Of a stretch of 64,000 bases of DNA, positions 57,084 through 64,000 are shown piece by piece (within the stretch, counting starts at the first letter, position 1; each line of letters begins with the position of its first letter). The stretch is taken from assembly GCA_964565925.1 (NCBI GenBank), contig CAZMGV010000009.1, positions 1 to 64,000 of the forward strand, read 5' to 3'. Below the pieces are notes generated by a model. The model was given only the letters and a program-made list of their open reading frames with translations. It was not told where the DNA came from and made no database searches. Origin of the DNA: CAZMGV01 sp964565925. GTDB lineage: Bacteria > JAGRBM01 > JAHCIT01. The translations under genes and the position numbers were made by a program.

Positions 57084-58071
57084 TCAGTAACCTTTGGGCT
57101 CGGGGCGGGGACCGGGCGCCGGCAGCCCGTCCGAGAGGCGGGGTTTGAGCTCGTCCCACATCAGACGGGCGATTTCGTCCGCGCCTTTCGGAGTGAAATG
57201 TATATCGTCCGCGAACGTATCGGGGCTGGAACCGGTGAAAGCGGCACCCCGGATCTCGATCACATCGAGACCTCCCTTGGCCAGGTCGTCCGCGAGCCGC
57301 CGGTAGCCTCCGGACTTGTCGAAATCCCGCAGCCATGGGTCGCGCGGTCTGGCACCGGCTTCGCTCCGGAAAGGAGAGAGAAATATGACCAGCTTCGAGC
57401 CCTCCGGCAGACCCTTTGCCAGTTCTCCCATCCGGCTCGCGACCCAGGCCGACGCCGTCGGCGATCCGGTGGGTCCACCGCTCCATCCCGTAGCCGGCCC
57501 AGTGCCGGATTTTATAAATTTCCCAGAAATGGCGAAACAGTATGCCGAACTCGTACAACCGGATCTCGCTGTGCTTCTCCCGGAGATCGACCCAGAACGG
57601 AAGCGATGCGGGCTCGGTGACGGCTTCGGTCACGTCGTTGGCGGTCAGCAGTTCGACAAAGAGTTTGGGTCCCAGCGTCCGGAGCGCATGTTCCACCAGC
57701 TGACCGGGCTCGCGGGCGCCGTACCCCGGCACCCCGGCGTTCAGGACTTTGAGTCCGCTACGCTCTGCCAGCCGGGCGGGGATCGTCTGTTCCGTCCGGA
57801 GCCCCGTGCCGAAGACGACCGAGTCGCCCAGTATAACGGCCTCCACGGGGTCCGGAACGGGCCCGCGAAGTCCGAAGGAGTTGGTCCGGCCGCCGTCCAT
57901 GAAAGCGGTGCCGGGCCGCATCCGGTAGAAACCGTCGGCACTGGATTCATAGAGAGCGACGCCCTCGAATCCCATCATTCGCAGGCCGGTTTCCATCGCC
58001 GCAGCCCACACCAGGAAAAACAGGGCGAACATGGCCACATAGTGCTGTGGCTTCTTCCGGAAAAACGGCAT
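57084..58071 (-). pseudogene. SGNH/GDSL-type hydrolase interrupted by one frameshift
   Basis: The first frame (from ATG 58071) encodes a membrane anchor (about 12-32), the block I motif ILGDSVVFGTG (about 80-90) and LTANDVTE as block III, down to about WAGYGMERW. It then turns into arginine-rich nonsense. From about 57,500 the true continuation is one base over (WVASRMGELAKGL... at 57,457-57,420) and holds the block V motif DDIHFTPKG with the catalytic Asp and His, ending at 57084. The shift lies between about 57,440 and 57,500. Either the gene is dead or the sequence has a one-base error. The intact protein would be an anchored periplasmic esterase or acetyl-transfer partner. Confidence 0.75.
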
Positions 58072-58122
58072 GGCCCAATGGTGGGCCGGGTAAGGCTCCG
58101 GAGTAAAGGGCAGCGGATCCGG

Positions 58123-58677
58123 TCAGCCGACGGCGGCCCGGGCCTCGTCAGGATGCCGGAGGTAATACTCAACCGCATCCGGGAGCGCGGCGAGACTCGG
58201 TTCAATCGCCCCCATCAGGAGCTTTTCGATGACTCCCACCGCCCGTTTCGCAAACCAGTTGGGGACCCCCGGCAGCCGGTCGGCGTAGATGTCGAGGTGG
58301 GCATTGATGCCGAGAACCGTGACGGCGCCTTCCTCACGGAGCCGGTATTCGCCCTTGCACTCATAGAGGTTGCGGAACACATGGCTTCGAAAATCGAAAT
58401 AGACGACCTTCTCGCCGTGCTTCCAGTCGGCGATACCCAGCCACTGGAGCACTTCGGGCTTGATGAACGGCCGTGCGAATCCGGGAATCAGCTTCGGGTC
58501 CGCTGTCCAGCGGTGGACCGTCTGCTCGTGTGTATCTTCGGCAATGACCTTCCGTTCCATCTCGCGGATTTCGAGCACGTTGGGAATCCGGGACGGAAAC
58601 TGCTCGAACCGTTCGTACATGACCTCGTAGACGCGCTCGATCGGATGATCGAACCGGCCGGTAATCTCGATCTTCAT
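58123..58677 (-). CDS. SRPBCC/DUF2505-like lipid-binding protein
   Basis: A 184-residue protein with the START-like pattern (MKIEITGRFDHPIERVYEVM at the N-terminus, later FDFRSHVFRNLYECKGEY and a long C-terminal helix). Members bind hydrophobic ligands in a helix-grip cavity. ATG 58677 is used. The upstream extension in the same frame belongs to the adjacent membrane gene on a different frame and is not real. It lies 11 bp downstream of that gene and is probably cotranscribed with it. Confidence 0.65.
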   Translation of the reverse strand: MKIEITGRFDHPIERVYEVMYERFEQFPSRIPNVLEIREMERKVIAEDTHEQTVHRWTADPKLIPGFARPFIKPEVLQWLGIADWKHGEKVVYFDFRSHVFRNLYECKGEYRLREEGAVTVLGINAHLDIYADRLPGVPNWFAKRAVGVIEKLLMGAIEPSLAALPDAVEYYLRHPDEARAAVG

Positions 58678-58688
58678 GGGTCGTAACC

Positions 58689-59558
58689 TTACGCCTGTGC
58701 CGGTTTCGCCGCGACGGTTCCCGGTATTCCGGCGGGGGCGCTTTCGACCGTCCGCACGAGGAACCGGCGATCCACCCATCCCAGGAATTTGGCGCAGAAG
58801 AGCCAGCCCAGCACGGCAATAGCGGCCAGTCCGCCCGCAAGTCCCAGCATATGGAGCAGCAGGCTCGCGACGATCGCCGGGGCGAGCCCGCAACCGAACA
58901 CGAGGAAATTGAACTCGGCGAACGACCGGAGCTGCGACGGACTGTCGATCAGCTTTTCCTTCGGAACGAGTTTCAACCCTTCGGCAATCTGCCGGCTGGC
59001 GTGTATGAAGACCGGCGGCAGGATGAAGACACCCATGCCGTAAAGTGTCAGTGCCACCGGGCCCGTGAGCCACGCGTGCCATGGCCGCTCGCCCCAGGTG
59101 AGGAACTCCTGCTGGTTCACCGAGAAGAACCGCTGGTAACCGGTCCCGTCCCAGCCGTGAACGAGGATGAAGAAGAAGCCGATATAGGAGAGCACGAAGC
59201 TGAGCAGCGCGCCGTGTGTGTTTCCCTTGGTGATAAACTTACGGGTGAGCCAGTAGCCGAGTATCCCCTGCGTCACGTTCGTGATCGCAAAGGCGGTGAC
59301 CAGCCAGGCGGGCATACTCCGGTGATTGGTCGCCACCTGCATCGTCTCCCAGTCCGGGAAGTTCCATAGGAGATAGATGCCCGACGGGGCGAACAGGATC
59401 GCGATGAAGAGCAGCGAGCGCACGAAATATTTCGTGTACCACTGGTTCTCCTCGGCCTTCACCGGGTCGGCGTCGTAGTCGGCTTTCAGCTGCCGGTGAG
59501 CCGACAGCGCATAGCCGGCTCCGAATCCATAGGCCCAGAACACGTCCACCTGTACCAT
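58689..59558 (-). CDS. Hypothetical polytopic inner-membrane protein
   Basis: A 289-residue protein with about seven hydrophobic helices (near 5-20, 47-68, 82-100, 113-135, 163-185, 212-240 and 242-262). Conserved-looking polar patches are WNFPDWE and HGWDGTGYQRFF. No family is recognised. It sits between a TetR gene and a lipid-binding-like gene, all in the same direction, so a role in lipid or steroid handling is possible but is only inference. Confidence 0.6.
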   Translation of the reverse strand: MVQVDVFWAYGFGAGYALSAHRQLKADYDADPVKAEENQWYTKYFVRSLLFIAILFAPSGIYLLWNFPDWETMQVATNHRSMPAWLVTAFAITNVTQGILGYWLTRKFITKGNTHGALLSFVLSYIGFFFILVHGWDGTGYQRFFSVNQQEFLTWGERPWHAWLTGPVALTLYGMGVFILPPVFIHASRQIAEGLKLVPKEKLIDSPSQLRSFAEFNFLVFGCGLAPAIVASLLLHMLGLAGGLAAIAVLGWLFCAKFLGWVDRRFLVRTVESAPAGIPGTVAAKPAQA

Positions 59559-59591
59559 GACTTCGTCTCCCTGGCGCCGTCCCGCGCCGTT

Positions 59592-60233
59592 TCAGTTCGT
59601 CCCGCCCGTCCGGCGGATCATTCCGTCCCAGCAGGCCTGTTCCGCATCCACGAGATCCTGTTCGGTGACCTTGAAATATCCCATGCGCTCCGCCTTCATC
59701 AGGCCGACGAGCGCGCCCCAGACCATGCCGATCACGATCTCGGGCCTCACCTCTTTCATGACACCCTTGTTGCGGTGCCCAAGCAGTACGAGCCAGATCG
59801 GGGCGAGCACGGCGACCTCAAGATCGCGGCTCTCCCTGTCCAGGTACGGGATGTGATCCTGCATCTCGAGGAAGGCGAAGTCGGTGGGGTGGTTCCGGGC
59901 AAACGCCACGAGACGTGCAAAAAAATCCTTGAAGAGGGGCCGGGGCGGCGCCTTGGTGTCCAGTCCGTCGAACAGACGGTCACGAAGCCGCGTCTTGGAT
60001 GCGCGGAAGACGGCGTTGACGAGCGCTTCCTTGCTGTCGAAGTACCGATAGATGGTACCGGCGGCGACACCGGCCTCTTTGCAGATGTCCGGGATGGAGG
60101 TTCCGTGGAAGCCGCGCTCGGCAAACAGCTTGAGCCCCGCCGCCACAATCCGCTGCGTCTTGTCCGCGCGTTTTTCATCCAGCCGGCTGACGGACTGGAG
60201 TCGGGCTGTAGCAGTGGCTTCGGTTTGTATCAC
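59592..60233 (-). CDS. TetR/AcrR-family regulator
   Basis: A 213-residue repressor with the HTH at about residues 25-70 (TSIPDICKEAGVAAGTIYRYF) and a C-terminal ligand domain. The start is GTG 60233, supported by GGAG 4-7 nt upstream. A perfect 38-bp palindrome (60241-60278) touches the ribosome site, so the gene is clearly autoregulated. The downstream membrane and lipid-binding genes may be in the same transcript, and the two genes upstream (60399-62202) are candidates for the regulon. Confidence 0.88.
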   Translation of the reverse strand: MIQTEATATARLQSVSRLDEKRADKTQRIVAAGLKLFAERGFHGTSIPDICKEAGVAAGTIYRYFDSKEALVNAVFRASKTRLRDRLFDGLDTKAPPRPLFKDFFARLVAFARNHPTDFAFLEMQDHIPYLDRESRDLEVAVLAPIWLVLLGHRNKGVMKEVRPEIVIGMVWGALVGLMKAERMGYFKVTEQDLVDAEQACWDGMIRRTGGTN

Positions 60234-60240
60234 AGGACTC

Positions 60241-60278
60241 CTATAAAAAGAGAATGAACGTTCATTCTCTTTTTATAG
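60241..60278. promoter_or_regulatory. 38-bp perfect palindrome, TetR operator
   Basis: The centre is GAATGAACGTTCATTC; symmetry continues outward through A/T runs to 19 complementary bases on each side. The core is like AcrR/FadR-type TetR operators. The site starts 8 bp upstream of the regulator's start codon and must overlap its promoter. Confidence 0.85.
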
Positions 60279-60341
60279 CATAAAGACATAGGTGTCAATA
60301 TAAAATGCTAATAGATTGAAATTATTGAGTATTTTAAAATA

Positions 60342-60376
60342 AAATGCCCGCGAGACCGGAGCCTGCACGGGCATTT
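60342..60376 (-). terminator. Rho-independent terminator of the SRPBCC gene
   Basis: AAATGCCCG and CGGGCATTT form a 9-bp stem with a 17-nt loop. On the minus strand the stem is followed by a T-rich run (TTTTATTTTAAAA), as expected for the gene that ends at 60399. Confidence 0.75.
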
Positions 60377-60398
60377 GATTCTGATCTGCTGCCGGAAG

Positions 60399-60812
60399 TT
60401 ACTTGAGCTTCTTCAGCCCCTTGCGGATCGTATTCTCGAGACCCGACCGGATGACTGGCCCGACAAGCGGGATCTTCGAGTCGAACTCGATCGTGTAATG
60501 GAGTTTGGATCCGCCCGACGGGGTTGCCGAAAATTCCATGACGCCCTTGTGGTTCTTGAGCGGGCTGCCGCGGGTGATCTTGTATTCGATCAGCTTGTCC
60601 TTCTGGAACGCGGTGACGGTTTCATCGAACCCGGGTAGCGGTCCGATGCTGAGCGTGCGGACGGAGCCCAGGCCGTTCAGTGCGTCCTTGCCGTCGCGGG
60701 TGCGTTTCACGTTGGCGCCGAGGATCGGCCCCAGCTTTTCGTGATCGCTGAGCAATGCAAACAGGTCGGAGACCGGCCGCCGGAACTCCAGGTTGATGTC
60801 GATTTTCTGCAT
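60399..60812 (-). CDS. SRPBCC (polyketide cyclase/START-like) protein
   Basis: A 137-residue small helix-grip protein: MQKIDINLEFRRPVSDLFAL opens the domain and the C-terminal helix (VGPVIRSGLENTIRKGLKKLK) closes it. The middle (GPLPGFDETVTAF, LIEYKITRGSPLKNHKG) fits binding of a hydrophobic ligand. It is encoded 28 bp after a secreted protein and ends at a clear terminator. Substrate unknown. Confidence 0.75.
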   Translation of the reverse strand: MQKIDINLEFRRPVSDLFALLSDHEKLGPILGANVKRTRDGKDALNGLGSVRTLSIGPLPGFDETVTAFQKDKLIEYKITRGSPLKNHKGVMEFSATPSGGSKLHYTIEFDSKIPLVGPVIRSGLENTIRKGLKKLK

Positions 60813-60840
60813 GATATTTCTTCCCTCTATGCCGCGGGCT

Positions 60841-62202
60841 CTACTGGTTCTTCGCGGCGGCTACATCCTCTGCATTCAGTTTGCGTACGTCAAATGCCAT
60901 GTCGGCGTGGAACGCCTTGTAGAAGCCGCTGCCGCCGCCTTCGGGCAGGCCGGGCAGCTCGATAATCATGCCGTGCACGGTGTAGGTCTTCGCCTTCAGG
61001 TTCTCCCATCCCAGGAACTGGTAACCCAGCTCGGGAAGGCCGCCGGCAACCCGTTCCGGGGGACGGGCGCCTTTTTCCGAATCCACCATGAGCGCCGACG
61101 ATTTGCCGCGCATATCACGATCCACCTCGACGATACCGACCATGTTGAGACCGAGACCGCTCGCCATGTACCACGGCTCGTCGCCCATCGCGAGCGACTG
61201 GTCGCTGTCGAGCATTCGGCCGTCAACGGATGTGCCCTGCGGCACCTGCTTCGTCGAAACCGTGAGGCCTTTGAGATCGTTGAAGTCCACAGAGACCTCG
61301 AAATCCATGGACGAAGTGAACATCGCCGCCATCTTGGGGAAATTGTATTTGCCGATAGCGATCAGCATCCGGTCGTATTCGATAAACGTCCCGGCCGAAT
61401 TGATGGTGAGACCGGGTACGGGAGCTACGGAAGCCATGATCTCCCGGATGACCCGCACGGGGCCGACCCGGACACCGATCAGTTTATCATCCACGTCTTC
61501 CTCGTTCACATGAAGCGTGATCATGTTTCCCAGCGACTGGGCGATGAAGCGCATCTTGAGACGGTCGACGATATTCTCGGATTCCCGGCCGCGCAGGTCG
61601 CGGGTTTTCATTTCGTTCAGAATGATCGGATTTTTCACGTCGAAGGCCATGGTCATTCCCGCGCCCGTCACGCGGTCGGTTGCCGGATCGTACTTGACGT
61701 AGGCTTCATCCGAGACGAGCGCCCGGTCAGAGGCCAGAAAATAGGCGACGGCCGGTCCGGCGAGATAGGGCAGACGCGTCTCGGCCCTGATGACCGTGCC
61801 CTGAACTGCAGACAGGATCTTTTCCGGACAATCAGTGCCCCAGTCGCGGATCATGGTGGCGATCTCGTCGTTTTCGTCGATGATCCCGGGCTTGTCGTCG
61901 CGCGCGACACCGGTCCCGACATTGGAAACGTAGCGGCCTTCGGGGTTCACCTCATCCACCTGGAAGACGAGTGACGATACTTTGCCGCCTTCCTTGCATC
62001 TGAAGGCCGAGAGGCGAGTGGTCTGAAGGCCCAGGAGCGGTGTGAGTGCACTGCCCTTCAGGACAGCCGGAAGTACAAACGCGTTTGTCGATTGTGCGGA
62101 TTCAGCCAGCGCCCTGCCGGGGCCGATGAAGGCTGCGCACGCGAGCGCCGTCAGCAGCGGCCCAGTCGGCATCCGGTAACGGTTTGGCAACTTGTTAAAC
62201 AT
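60841..62202 (-). CDS. Hypothetical secreted protein
   Basis: A 453-residue protein with a signal peptide (MFNKLPNRYRMPTGPLLTAL..., cleavage likely after ALA near residue 32). The mature protein is a mixed alpha/beta sequence with no known motif; it contains single Cys in FRCKEGG and DCPEK that may form a disulphide. ATG 62202 is chosen because the signal peptide begins there; GGGG lies 6 nt upstream. A perfect palindrome (62222-62237) sits just upstream. It is cotranscribed with the SRPBCC gene. Confidence 0.65.
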   Translation of the reverse strand: MFNKLPNRYRMPTGPLLTALACAAFIGPGRALAESAQSTNAFVLPAVLKGSALTPLLGLQTTRLSAFRCKEGGKVSSLVFQVDEVNPEGRYVSNVGTGVARDDKPGIIDENDEIATMIRDWGTDCPEKILSAVQGTVIRAETRLPYLAGPAVAYFLASDRALVSDEAYVKYDPATDRVTGAGMTMAFDVKNPIILNEMKTRDLRGRESENIVDRLKMRFIAQSLGNMITLHVNEEDVDDKLIGVRVGPVRVIREIMASVAPVPGLTINSAGTFIEYDRMLIAIGKYNFPKMAAMFTSSMDFEVSVDFNDLKGLTVSTKQVPQGTSVDGRMLDSDQSLAMGDEPWYMASGLGLNMVGIVEVDRDMRGKSSALMVDSEKGARPPERVAGGLPELGYQFLGWENLKAKTYTVHGMIIELPGLPEGGGSGFYKAFHADMAFDVRKLNAEDVAAAKNQ

Positions 62203-62221
62203 GGAAACCCCGCAGCCCGTC

Positions 62222-62237
62222 CTGACACCCGTGTCAG
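62222..62237. promoter_or_regulatory. Palindrome CTGACAC-CC-GTGTCAG, candidate operator
   Basis: Perfect 7-bp arms around 2 bp, 20 bp upstream of the secreted protein's start. The symmetry is typical of TetR/GntR operators. It does not match the 38-bp palindrome at 60241, so a different regulator is expected. Confidence 0.55.
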
Positions 62238-62391
62238 TATCAGTAAGGGGTCCGGGCGTCAATTGAAAAATAGGCGGTCTGTACGATTCATATCGCCACA
62301 GGAATTTCCCTGTCACGCGACATCGTGCGGAGATTTGCTTGTGTGAAATTTGGAGGTCGCGGTTGTGGCCTGCTGTGATCGGTGCGGGCGT

Positions 62392-64000
62392 TCAATCCCA
62401 GCCTTGCCGGAAGAATTCGCGCACGTCGCGGATCACGTTCTCCCACTTGCCGGTGGATTTGTGAACGGGCGGAAGGGAATCGGTGAAAACCTTGCCGAAA
62501 CTCTTGGTCACCAGCCGGGAGTCGAGCACTGTCACGACACCCCGGTCGGTCTTTGACCGGACCAGTCGCCCGAATCCCTGCCGGAAGCGGATAACCGCCT
62601 GCGGGACGGACATCTCGTTGAAGTCGCTGCCGCCCTTGGCGCGGATCAGTTCGGCCCGGGCCTGCTGGATCGGTTCGCTCGGTACGGTGAATGGCAGGCG
62701 CGTGATGATGACATGCCGCAACTGGTCGCCGGGTACATCGACGCCTTCCCAGAAACTGGCGGTGGCGAACAGCACCGGCTGGGAAGCCGACCGGAACTGT
62801 TCGATGAGGCGGGCTTTCTTGCCCGCTTCCTGTCGCAGCGGAGTGAACCCTGCGTCTTTCAGGTCATGCTCAAGTGCCCGCCAGCACTCGTCCAGCAGGG
62901 AATAGGCGGTAAACAGCACGAAGGCGTGGCCGTGCGAGGCCAGGACCAGTTCTTTCACGAGTTCAGGCAGCCGCTTCCGGAAGAGGTCCGATTTCGGATC
63001 GGGGATATCAGCCGGTGCGGCCAGCATCGCCTGATGTTCGAAATCGAAAGGACTCGTGAGCAGCAGTTCAGAACGTCTATCCGGTGCCGTACGGTCCAGG
63101 CCCGACTGACGGGCGTAGTTCGAGAAGGCTTTGCCCACGGCGAGGGTGGCACTGGTGAGCGTGACCGATTCGATGGACGCCTGCGAAAAGAGGGCGTGCT
63201 CAAGGAACGGTCCCGGTTCCACCTGGGCCCGGTGCAGCGAAACACGGTGCTTGTCGGTATCCAGTTCCACCCAGGTGCAATGGTCGTCGCCGCCCACGAG
63301 CAACAGCCCGACTTCTTCGGCGGCAAGTTCGAGACGCCCCTGCATGGACTTGAACTCGACAAGGTTCGCCTGCGCCTCTTTGGCGAGGTCACTGTTGGCT
63401 TTCACGCTCCGGGTCATGGAGTCGAGCAGTCCTGCCAGGCGGATAATCTGCGTGGAGAGTTCCTTTGCAGGCTCTTCCACCTTCTTCGTGAACTCGGGAA
63501 GCGACCGCTCCCGTCTGGTGAGGCGCAATTTGGGGTAACGGCCGCGCAACTCTTCGGGCGAGAGCATCCGCTCAAACGTATCGTACCAGTCGTCGAACAC
63601 CCGGCGGCCGGTCTCCCGTAGATCCCGGACGGCGTCCCGGACCGAACCGGCGATCTTGAGCGTCTGGGTGGAGTCGGTTCCCTTACCGCCCGTCTTGTTC
63701 ACGCGTGATTCGAACTGTCCAAGCAGCCCCTTGATCGGGTCGCGGCTCGAGACGAGCCGCTGGCAGATCTTGGCGATCCGGGTCGCCGAGACCACCGACG
63801 TCGAGGCCGAGGTGGCTGTATCCGGCAGGTGGTGGGCTTCATCGATCACGACCGCCTGATAGGGGGGAAGCACCGCGGCGTCGGTGAACTGGTCCAGTTC
63901 GCTCTTCACGTTAAGGTCGGAGAGCAGAAGATGGTGGTTGACGACCAGCAGTTCGGCAGATGCCGCTTTGCGGCGCGCCTGATAGTAGAAACATTCGTTG
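62392..64000 (-). CDS. dinG: DinG/XPD-family helicase (partial, 5' end outside)
   Basis: The C-terminal 536 residues of an Fe-S superfamily 2 helicase. The open frame continues to the right edge with CFYYQARRKAASAELLVVNHH, whose Cys is the last of the XPD-type 4Fe-4S ligands. Then come VVIDEAHHLP (motif II, DEAH), TLTSATLA (motif III), FATASFWEGVDVPGD (motif V) and RFRQGFGRLVRS (motif VI, QxxGRxxR). These helicases unwind R-loops and forked DNA with 5'-3' polarity. The N-terminal Walker A part is outside the window. Confidence 0.88.
   Translation of the reverse strand, partial: NECFYYQARRKAASAELLVVNHHLLLSDLNVKSELDQFTDAAVLPPYQAVVIDEAHHLPDTATSASTSVVSATRIAKICQRLVSSRDPIKGLLGQFESRVNKTGGKGTDSTQTLKIAGSVRDAVRDLRETGRRVFDDWYDTFERMLSPEELRGRYPKLRLTRRERSLPEFTKKVEEPAKELSTQIIRLAGLLDSMTRSVKANSDLAKEAQANLVEFKSMQGRLELAAEEVGLLLVGGDDHCTWVELDTDKHRVSLHRAQVEPGPFLEHALFSQASIESVTLTSATLAVGKAFSNYARQSGLDRTAPDRRSELLLTSPFDFEHQAMLAAPADIPDPKSDLFRKRLPELVKELVLASHGHAFVLFTAYSLLDECWRALEHDLKDAGFTPLRQEAGKKARLIEQFRSASQPVLFATASFWEGVDVPGDQLRHVIITRLPFTVPSEPIQQARAELIRAKGGSDFNEMSVPQAVIRFRQGFGRLVRSKTDRGVVTVLDSRLVTKSFGKVFTDSLPPVHKSTGKWENVIRDVREFFRQGWD

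Overview
The window is GC-rich DNA (about 60% by eye) from a Gram-negative bacterium. Lipoprotein signal peptides, murI, an Mrp/ApbC Fe-S carrier, an AhbC-like radical SAM enzyme and a 2-hydroxyacyl-CoA dehydratase-type activase would fit an anaerobic or facultative deltaproteobacterium-like lineage, but I cannot name the taxon.

Two different pieces of DNA meet near position 32.17 kb. Positions 1 to about 32,167 form a genomic (defence) island. Its right end is marked by a 45-bp 3' fragment of a tRNA-Pro(CGG) gene (32123-32167), the usual scar of integration into a tRNA gene. From the orientation, the intact tRNA and the other end of the island should lie left of the window. In order the island holds: a partial gene; a PH-like membrane protein and a HAD phosphatase; a protein made of three zinc-knuckle repeats; a compact operon with a nucleotidyltransferase-like protein, a PD-(D/E)XK-like protein, a DUF2779 Fe-S nuclease/exonuclease and a GIY-YIG-like protein; a divergent WYL regulator whose putative operator (GTGACA-N5-TGTCAC) recurs at the island's left promoter; a membrane protein and a lipoprotein; an 18-kb restriction/defence cluster (SNF2 helicase, giant N6-adenine methyltransferase, SMC-like zinc-hook ATPase, small protein, DUF1998 helicase with its own C-terminal nuclease-like domain, McrB, McrC); two tandem HipBA toxin-antitoxin modules; and AbiEi followed by a truncated AbiEii and a mobile-element protein.

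From 32.2 kb to the right edge the sequence is ordinary chromosome: a duplicated sensor histidine kinase, a serine hydrolase, a ThDP enzyme, an AhbC/NirJ-like radical SAM protein, a TetR regulator with a perfect operator in front of a 2-hydroxyacyl-CoA dehydratase activase/partner operon, Mrp/ApbC, an acyltransferase, a polytopic membrane protein, murI, an old-yellow-enzyme-family oxidoreductase, several lipid- or envelope-related proteins of unknown role, a second TetR with a 38-bp perfect palindrome, and a DinG/XPD helicase cut by the window edge. Oddities here are a frameshifted SGNH hydrolase, a low-GC orphan gene between REP-like repeats, and a gene-free 750-bp stretch with stacked hairpins and 10-bp tandem repeats.

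The most interesting parts are the composite helicase-methylase-ATPase-McrBC cluster, the four-gene nuclease operon beside the zinc-knuckle gene, and the shared WYL-type operators that may tie them together.
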